A DNA stretch of 64,000 bases, taken from SHZI01 sp038214295. Its GTDB lineage: Bacteria; Pseudomonadota; Gammaproteobacteria; Steroidobacterales; GCA-2729495. Within the stretch, counting starts at the first letter, position 1. Each line of letters starts with the position of its first letter. The stretch is from contig JBBQSA010000015.1 in NCBI GenBank assembly GCA_038214295.1, positions 1-64,000 of the forward strand, in the 5' to 3' direction. Positions 59,014-64,000 of this stretch are shown piece after piece. The translations under genes were made by a program, and so were the position numbers. The notes beneath the pieces were generated by a model. That model was given only the letters and a program-made list of their open reading frames with translations, did not search any database and was not told the DNA's origin.

Positions 59014-60798
59014 GTGACGGACGAAGGCCAGAAAGTCGGGGTGGCACCGTCGCTGAAGTTACCGCTCATGGTCGGCGTGGTCGGGCACCGTGACCTGTGT
59101 GATCACGAACTGCCCGCCATCCGCGCCGCCGTCGAGGCGCTGCTTCGTGCCCTCCGCGATCAGGAGCCGGACGTACCGGTGCAACTGCTCTCACCCCTGG
59201 CCGAGGGAGCCGATCTCCTGGTTGCCGAGATCGCCCTCGACCTGGGTCTCCAGGTAATCGCGCTCCTGCCTTATGCCAGCGCCCAGTGCCGGAACGACAT
59301 CGCCCGCGACGCGGACCGTCTGGTTTTTGACCGCCTCGTCCAGCACGCCGAAGTCCTGCAGCTGCCGCTACCCGAGGGGCTGGATGCCGGGGCGCTGACG
59401 AGGCCCGGCCCGGCCCGGGACCGGCAGTTTCAGGAAGCAGGGTTCCTGGTGGCCCGATACAGCTCGCTGCTGATCTCGATCTGGGACGGCCAGGACACCG
59501 GGCATGCGGCGGGAACCGCACGGGTCATCGAGTACCGCCGGCGCGGTCTCGCGCCCGCCGAACCGGCCAAGCCGACCTTCGATGCGCTGCTTGCAGCTTC
59601 GGACAACGACTGGATCTATGACATCCGCAGTTCCCGCCGATCGGCGGCAGCGGGGAGCGACACCGCGAGTCCGGAAATCATCGGCTTTGTCTGCGGCGGA
59701 CGGTGCCAGGGCGGCGTCCAGGCGGGCCTGCCCGCGGAACTGGTCACGCTCCTCAGCCGGACGGCGGATTTCAACCAGGATGCGGCGGAATACGGCGACC
59801 GCATCGCCGCCGGTGGACACCGGCTCGCACTGCCCAGCCCCTATGCAATTCCCGAAACACTCCTCTATGTTGACCGACTGTTTGTTGCGGCCGACTGGCT
59901 GGGCGTCCATTTCGGCCGGTGCTTTACCCGCGCGCTCCGCGCCCGCTACACCCTCTGGGCAATTCTTGCGCTGCTCCTGCTGGGCCTGGACAGGCAGGCG
60001 GATGAAAGCCTTGGTCTTGCCAACATCCTGGTCGTGCTGCTGGTCTTCGGCACAGGCTGGCTGCTGGCATTCTGGGCGCACCGCCGCAGCTGGCACCGGC
60101 GATTCCTCAACTACCGGGCCCTGGCCGAGGCGCTGCGTGTGGATTTCTACTGCGAACTGGCCGGGGTCCGTGCCCAGTTCGGGGGCGAGTTTTCCCACGC
60201 GGCCTTCCTTCAACGGCAGGACTTCGAGCTCGAGTGGATCCGTGCGGCCATGCGGGCCGTCAGTCTCCGCCGTGCGTTGTATCCCCGGGCGGTCCTGCCG
60301 CACGGTTTTGAACACGCCTATGCGGCCTGGATTGGCGATCCGGACCCGGTGAATGGCGCGGGACAGCTGCACTACTACCGGCAGCGCGGGCGGTCCCTCG
60401 AACGGCGCCAGAGGATTGTCGAAGCCATATCCACCACGATGCTCTTCAGCGGACTGGCGCTGGGGCTTGTGCTGGCGGTTGCGGCCCTCCTGTCCTTCGT
60501 GAGCGAGGTGCGGCTCGGCGGCCACCTGCGGGAAGGACTGGTCCTGGTGCTCGCGCTCGTGAGCGTGTACGGCGCGATCTTCGAGATCTACCTGGGCGAG
60601 AAGGCGGATCGCGCCCTGATCCGCCAGTACCGCTACATGGAATCGCTGTTCAGCATCGCGGCCCGGGAGCTGGCCTCGGCCCGCTCGCTCCCCGACAAGC
60701 TGGAGATCCTGCGGTCACTGGGTCACGCCTGTCTCGCCGAGCATGCGCAGTGGATTCTCGCGCATCGGGACAAGCGAATTGACGGGCTGCGCTGGTAG
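59014..60798 (+). CDS. SLOG-like N-terminal domain with four-TM C-terminal effector
   Basis: A 594-aa protein from the GTG at 59014 (GGGAG site). Residues 15-150 have a Rossmann-like start (LPLMVGVVGHRDL) and LSPLAEGADLLVAEIALDLG, as in SLOG/LOG-related nucleotide-sensing domains. Then come a variable middle and four membrane segments in two pairs (LWAILALLLLGLDR and LANILVVLLVFGTGWLLAFW; MLFSGLALGLVLAVAALLSF and LVLVLALVSVYGAIFEIYLG). The FLNYRALAEALRVDFYCELA segment is like SMODS/SLOG-associated TM effectors. With the adjacent TIR gene this suggests a ligand made or bound by one and read by the other. Domain calls are by eye. Confidence 0.7.
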   Translation: MTDEGQKVGVAPSLKLPLMVGVVGHRDLCDHELPAIRAAVEALLRALRDQEPDVPVQLLSPLAEGADLLVAEIALDLGLQVIALLPYASAQCRNDIARDADRLVFDRLVQHAEVLQLPLPEGLDAGALTRPGPARDRQFQEAGFLVARYSSLLISIWDGQDTGHAAGTARVIEYRRRGLAPAEPAKPTFDALLAASDNDWIYDIRSSRRSAAAGSDTASPEIIGFVCGGRCQGGVQAGLPAELVTLLSRTADFNQDAAEYGDRIAAGGHRLALPSPYAIPETLLYVDRLFVAADWLGVHFGRCFTRALRARYTLWAILALLLLGLDRQADESLGLANILVVLLVFGTGWLLAFWAHRRSWHRRFLNYRALAEALRVDFYCELAGVRAQFGGEFSHAAFLQRQDFELEWIRAAMRAVSLRRALYPRAVLPHGFEHAYAAWIGDPDPVNGAGQLHYYRQRGRSLERRQRIVEAISTTMLFSGLALGLVLAVAALLSFVSEVRLGGHLREGLVLVLALVSVYGAIFEIYLGEKADRALIRQYRYMESLFSIAARELASARSLPDKLEILRSLGHACLAEHAQWILAHRDKRIDGLRW

Positions 60799-60860
60799 CT
60801 TCCGTCCACGTCGCCAGGCAGAGGGGCGACTGCAACAAGACAACAAGAGGCAACAACCCG

Positions 60861-61535
60861 ATGAAAATTCTGATGGTTCTCACATCGCACGACCAGCTGG
60901 GCGACACCGGTAAAAAGACGGGCTTCTGGCTTGAGGAATTCGCGGCGCCCTATTACGTCTTCAAGGACGCTGGCGCCGAGATTACCCTGGCCTCACCCAG
61001 AGGCGGCCAGCCGCCGCTCGATCCGTCGAGCGATGCGGAGGGTGCGCAGACCGCCGCCACCAAACGCTTCAAGGCGGACGCCGCGGCTCAAAAGGATCTC
61101 GCGAGCACCGAAATCCTGTCCACCGTTTCTGCTGACGGGTTCGACGCAATATTTTATCCCGGCGGGCATGGCCCCCTCTGGGACCTCGCCGAAGATGGCG
61201 ACAGCAAGGCACTGATCGAAACCTTCGCCGCCAGCGACCGTCCGATCGGTGCGGTGTGCCACGCCCCGGCGGTGTTCAGGCACCCCAGGGGCGAGGACGG
61301 CAAACCCCTTGTGTCCGGCAGGACCGTGACCGGCTTCACCAACACCGAGGAAGAAGGCGTCGGCCTGACCAAGGTCGTGCCGTTCCTGGTCGAGGACATG
61401 CTGAAGACCAACGGCGGCAATTACCGGAGGGGCGACGACTGGGCGTCATTCGTGGTGACCGACGGCAAACTGGTGACCGGCCAGAATCCAGCGTCCTCCG
61501 AAGAGGCTGCACGCAAAATTCTGGCGCTGCTGTAA
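60861..61535 (+). CDS. DJ-1/PfpI-family protein (Hsp31-like)
   Basis: A 224-aa protein of the class I glutamine amidotransferase-like fold. The nucleophile elbow is GAVCHAPAV (Cys near 133), with DAIFYPGGHGPLWDLAEDGD and an ASPRGGQPPLDPSS loop as in the Hsp31/YhbO-type glyoxalase III and chaperone enzymes. It probably detoxifies methylglyoxal or repairs glycated groups. It is 62 bp after the SLOG gene and may be its own unit. Confidence 0.88.
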   Translation: MKILMVLTSHDQLGDTGKKTGFWLEEFAAPYYVFKDAGAEITLASPRGGQPPLDPSSDAEGAQTAATKRFKADAAAQKDLASTEILSTVSADGFDAIFYPGGHGPLWDLAEDGDSKALIETFAASDRPIGAVCHAPAVFRHPRGEDGKPLVSGRTVTGFTNTEEEGVGLTKVVPFLVEDMLKTNGGNYRRGDDWASFVVTDGKLVTGQNPASSEEAARKILALL

Positions 61536-61592
61536 CCAGGCGCACCCGGGCGGCAGGCCCCGACCGGCTGAGGCAAGGCAGCCCCATCGTCA

Positions 61593-62693
61593 GTGAATCC
61601 ATTCATACCGGTGACCCCGGATTCCAGCCGCTCTGGGCTGTCGTGTTTTGGAGAGGTCCTCCAGGGGCGGCTGGCCCGTCATCCCGGCATCGGACGCGCC
61701 TTCCTGATCCAGGAGAACCAGCTGGCGAAGGCAGAGAATGACCGCCTGATCGTGGATGGCCTGATGGCACTGGCCAGCTTCATGCCATTCGGACCCGGGG
61801 ACTATGTGTTCATCGACCGGTCCACGGAGGCGGGCACGCTGAATGGCCGGCTGGGGCTGCTGCAGGCGGCCTGTGCGCCGATCGGTTTGCCGCTCCGGAA
61901 TATCGTCTACGTCTCGCAGACCGGGGGACGCGTTTGCCCCCCCACGCGGCCTGCTGGCGCCAACGCGCCCCACTGGATGTTCTTCAACAGCTACCTGATG
62001 AAGTTCGCGCGCACCTACACGAACAGGGATGACCCCGCCCCGGGGGTCGATTGCGCCGGCAAGGTGCTCTGCATGAACAACAAGATCAGGCCCCACCGGA
62101 TCGCCGTTGCCCTGATGGCAAGGCGCCTGTGCCAGGAGCGGCTGATACTTTCCTGGCGCGGCAAGACCAGCATCTATTCCCTGGAGCAGGCGACCACCGA
62201 GTTCCGCAAGAACTTTCCCTCGCTGTCGGGAGAGTCCGTCATGCTCGAAGAGCGTTCACTCGATGTGGACGCCGATCTCGGCGACGTGTACGGCGTGCCA
62301 ATGGGCCCGGCCACCGAGAGCTTCCTGCACATTGTCACCGAAAGTGATTACCTCCCCTGGTCGGACCGCTTCACGGAAAAGCTCCTCAAGCCGGTCGTGG
62401 CCGGCCGGCCCTTCCTGGTCTTTGGCCCTCCCCGCATCCTGCAAGTCTTCCGGTCACTCGGCTTCCGGACGTTTGCCGACGTGTTCGACGAGTCCTACGA
62501 CCAGACCGAGGAACCCGAGGCGCGGCTCGTGGCCATCATGCGGACCCTGGAGGACCTGCTGCAGCGGGACTACCGCGCCGTGCTCGAGCAGTGCGCCGCT
62601 GTCTGTGTGCACAACAGGCGGCACCTGAGGTTCGGTCTCGAGGACAGGCTGCTCGGCATGCTGGACCGGCGTCTTGGGGAAATCACGGGCTGA
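61593..62693 (+). CDS. Putative glycosyltransferase-like protein, 366 aa
   Basis: The protein starts at a GTG at 61593. Its C-terminal half carries ESFLHIVTESDYLPWSDRFT, then EKLLKPVVAGRPFLVFGPPR and LQVFRSLGFRTFADVFDESY. This combination (TEK, a KP-PF core, GF-TF, DESYD) occurs in poorly characterised glycosyltransferase-like proteins of bacteria and phages. The N-terminal half is unfamiliar. No signal or TM. Function is not established; the name reflects the motif only. Confidence 0.55.
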   Translation: MNPFIPVTPDSSRSGLSCFGEVLQGRLARHPGIGRAFLIQENQLAKAENDRLIVDGLMALASFMPFGPGDYVFIDRSTEAGTLNGRLGLLQAACAPIGLPLRNIVYVSQTGGRVCPPTRPAGANAPHWMFFNSYLMKFARTYTNRDDPAPGVDCAGKVLCMNNKIRPHRIAVALMARRLCQERLILSWRGKTSIYSLEQATTEFRKNFPSLSGESVMLEERSLDVDADLGDVYGVPMGPATESFLHIVTESDYLPWSDRFTEKLLKPVVAGRPFLVFGPPRILQVFRSLGFRTFADVFDESYDQTEEPEARLVAIMRTLEDLLQRDYRAVLEQCAAVCVHNRRHLRFGLEDRLLGMLDRRLGEITG

Positions 62694-62708
62694 GGAGCGC
62701 CCGGCAGC

Positions 62709-63280
62709 TTGACTAAATCCTTGCTGTCGGGTGGCGTGGTCGCACCGGATGTGGCTACTAGCAAAAGAGCGGTCCGATTAGTCCGGAGGCATTGGGATGC
62801 AGTGCAAGACGAGCCCCCCACGCCGACGAACATCACGCTGAGCCCGATCAATCCTGCTGTGGCCGCCGGTGTGAGTGTGCAGTTCACCGCAACCGGCTTC
62901 TTCGACGATCTCGGCAGCCCGACCCTCCGCGCGACGACGGTCGTGGCGGGTGATGACCACACCTGCATATTGACGGCAATCGGCAAAGTGCTGTGCTGGG
63001 GGCAAAACGGCTCCGCACAGCTGGGGAATAGTACGTCGGCAGGCCTCGCGGTCATTCCCGAGCACGTCAGCGCCATCACAACCGCAACCGCACTGGCGGC
63101 CGGGAGCAGCCATAACTGCACCTGGTGCCGAACCCGTCCCAGTGCGATTCCGACGGCGATGGCTATGGCAACCACTGCGACGGCGACCTGAACAACAACT
63201 TCACGAACGCGCAGGACACCACGTTGTTCCGCAAGCTGCTCGCCCGCCCGCAGCAACTCATTGATCCGCGCGCTGATTAA
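62709..63280 (+). pseudogene. Broken RCC1 / Big-domain / dockerin exoprotein
   Basis: The first part (frame from 62709) encodes an Ig-like strand (TNITLSPINPAVAAGVSVQF) and one RCC1 unit (VVAGDDHTCILTAIGKVLCW, then LAAGSSHNCT). At about 63113-63122 the sense changes frame by one base, and the frame from 63122 encodes LVPNPSQCDSDGDGYGNHCD and NAQDTTLFRKLL, a thrombospondin-3/dockerin end, to the TAA at 63278-63280. Both sides contain an Asn-Cys-Thr, so recombination or deletion at that point is likely. No good start codon. Same block as the C-terminus of the gene at 55714. Confidence 0.8.
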
Positions 63281-64000
63281 TCCATCGAAAGTGTTCGAGA
63301 CAGGTATCCATACACCGTCGACACCCGGCGCAGATGCCGTGACTCGGGGTGGGTCAGTAACCACAACTCCGTCTGGCACTCGTCGAGCACTTCGGTCAAC
63401 GGCACCAGGTTCGGGTGGGACTTCGCCAGGAACAGCGGCACAACACCCACGCCGAGGCCCAGGCCGACCAGTTCCATCACCGTCAGGATGCTGGTGACAC
63501 GGTAGCTCGGCACGACCTTCGGGAAATGCCGCTTGCGCCACACCACCGAAGGGTGTTCGGGCAGCGCATCGTCCGGTGCCACCCAGGGCGCCTGCCGGCT
63601 TCGACATCGGCGTAGCGCTTGATGGGCCCCTTCTTCGCGGTGAACAACGCCACGCGAATGGGACCCACGTGCTTGCCCACCAGGTGCTGCGGGGGCCGCT
63701 TGGTGGCGCGCACGGCGATGTCGGCGTCGCGTCGTGTCAGGCTGGCCAGCTCGTTGCCGGTGTGCAACTCGAAGCTCAGCAACGGATGCACTGCCCTGAG
63801 GTCCTTCAACGCCGGCGCCACCACGCCGTGCAGGATGGTGTCGGTCGTGGTGATGCGCACGGTGCCCGACACCTCATCGGGCAGCAACTGCGCCGCTGAC
63901 CGCGCCGACTCCAGCGCCGCCTCCAGGTGCTCACCGTGCTCGGCCAGGGTGCCTGAGCGAACCAGGGACAACACGGTCTCCAGATCGGCCGCGCTGAGCT
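63277..64000 (-). pseudogene. LysR-type regulator with internal deletion and frameshift (5' end outside window)
   Basis: From the window edge the frame reads LSAADLETVLSLVRSGTLA, the start of a LysR DNA-binding domain, but the next residues (EHGEHLEAALESARSAAQLL) belong to the linker, so about 50 residues of the HTH region are missing in frame. The sensor domain continues to YADVEAG, where loss of one base (a ggccag reading ggcag near 63595) shifts the frame; the rest (APWVAPDDALPEHPSVVWRK to ELWLLTHPESRHLRRVSTVY) is in the next frame to a TAA at 63277. The stop shares a TTAA with the convergent remnant. Confidence 0.75.

Overview
The window is one 64 kb piece of a GC-rich bacterial chromosome with dense coding on both strands, short intergenic gaps and many ATGA/TGATG overlaps. 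The housekeeping genes (RlmJ, a YebC/YeeN-type regulator, HU, OxyR, a peroxiredoxin-glutaredoxin hybrid, a TIGR02450 Trp-rich protein), the two TonB-dependent receptors, the VPLPA-type C-terminal sorting signals and the Rieske oxygenases point to a free-living aerobic gammaproteobacterium from soil, water or sediment. Finer placement is not possible from sequence reading alone. I saw no rRNA, tRNA, CRISPR array or intact insertion sequence.

Layout. 1-1.6 kb: end of a TPR protein, a secreted nuclease and an unknown protein. 1.7-8 kb: a TetR-TolC-adaptor-RND efflux operon behind a clear TetR-type palindrome. 8-11.5 kb: a Tat-exported nitroreductase-like protein, then oxyR divergent from a Prx-Grx gene. 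11.5-18.7 kb: mixed housekeeping genes, including an unlisted 50-aa membrane protein. 18.6-20.7 kb: a Rieske oxygenase and a TPR protein. 20.7-24.1 kb: a compact locus that looks like an undescribed peptide-modification (RiPP-like) system. It has a 28-codon peptide gene with a 15-nt perfect Shine-Dalgarno, an attenuator-like hairpin, then a zinc metallopeptidase, a D-Ala-D-Ala-ligase-like ATP-grasp enzyme and a methyltransferase, all overlapping. 24.2-29.6 kb, divergent from it: a TonB-dependent receptor, a surface protein with three choice-of-anchor D repeats and a membrane protein. 29.6-37.4 kb: a secreted HemF-like protein, an M48 protease, a Pif1-type helicase, a DUF1838 Tat protein, an HtrA-like protease and a PLP decarboxylase.

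37.3-40.4 kb: MoxR, VWA, DNA glycosylase and an ADP-ribosylglycohydrolase with an internal deletion, read as one operon. 40.4-42.9 kb: three VPLPA-CTERM exoproteins, two of them sharing a duplicated 3' end plus terminator. 43.1-52.6 kb: an apparent five-gene operon (TPR-sulfotransferase, TonB receptor, amino-acid permease, M20 peptidase, Rieske oxygenase) with a third Rieske oxygenase divergent from it, most simply an uptake and breakdown module for an organic substrate. 52.5-56.9 kb: DUF2231 protein, GH5 hydrolase, YgjP-type metallopeptidase, a membrane protein and a dockerin-bearing exoprotein.

56.9-60.8 kb: a TIR-membrane-TPR protein followed by a SLOG-like four-TM membrane protein, a likely nucleotide-signal or defence pair. 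60.8-64 kb: a DJ-1/PfpI protein, a glycosyltransferase-like protein, and two broken genes, an RCC1/dockerin remnant and a LysR gene, that meet end to end and share a TTAA stop.

Lead observations for follow-up are the peptide locus at 20736-24112 and the TIR/SLOG pair. A repeated theme is genes with clean internal deletions (ADP-ribosylglycohydrolase, RCC1 protein, LysR), which may be real decay or an assembly artefact. All functional statements rest on motif recognition by eye.
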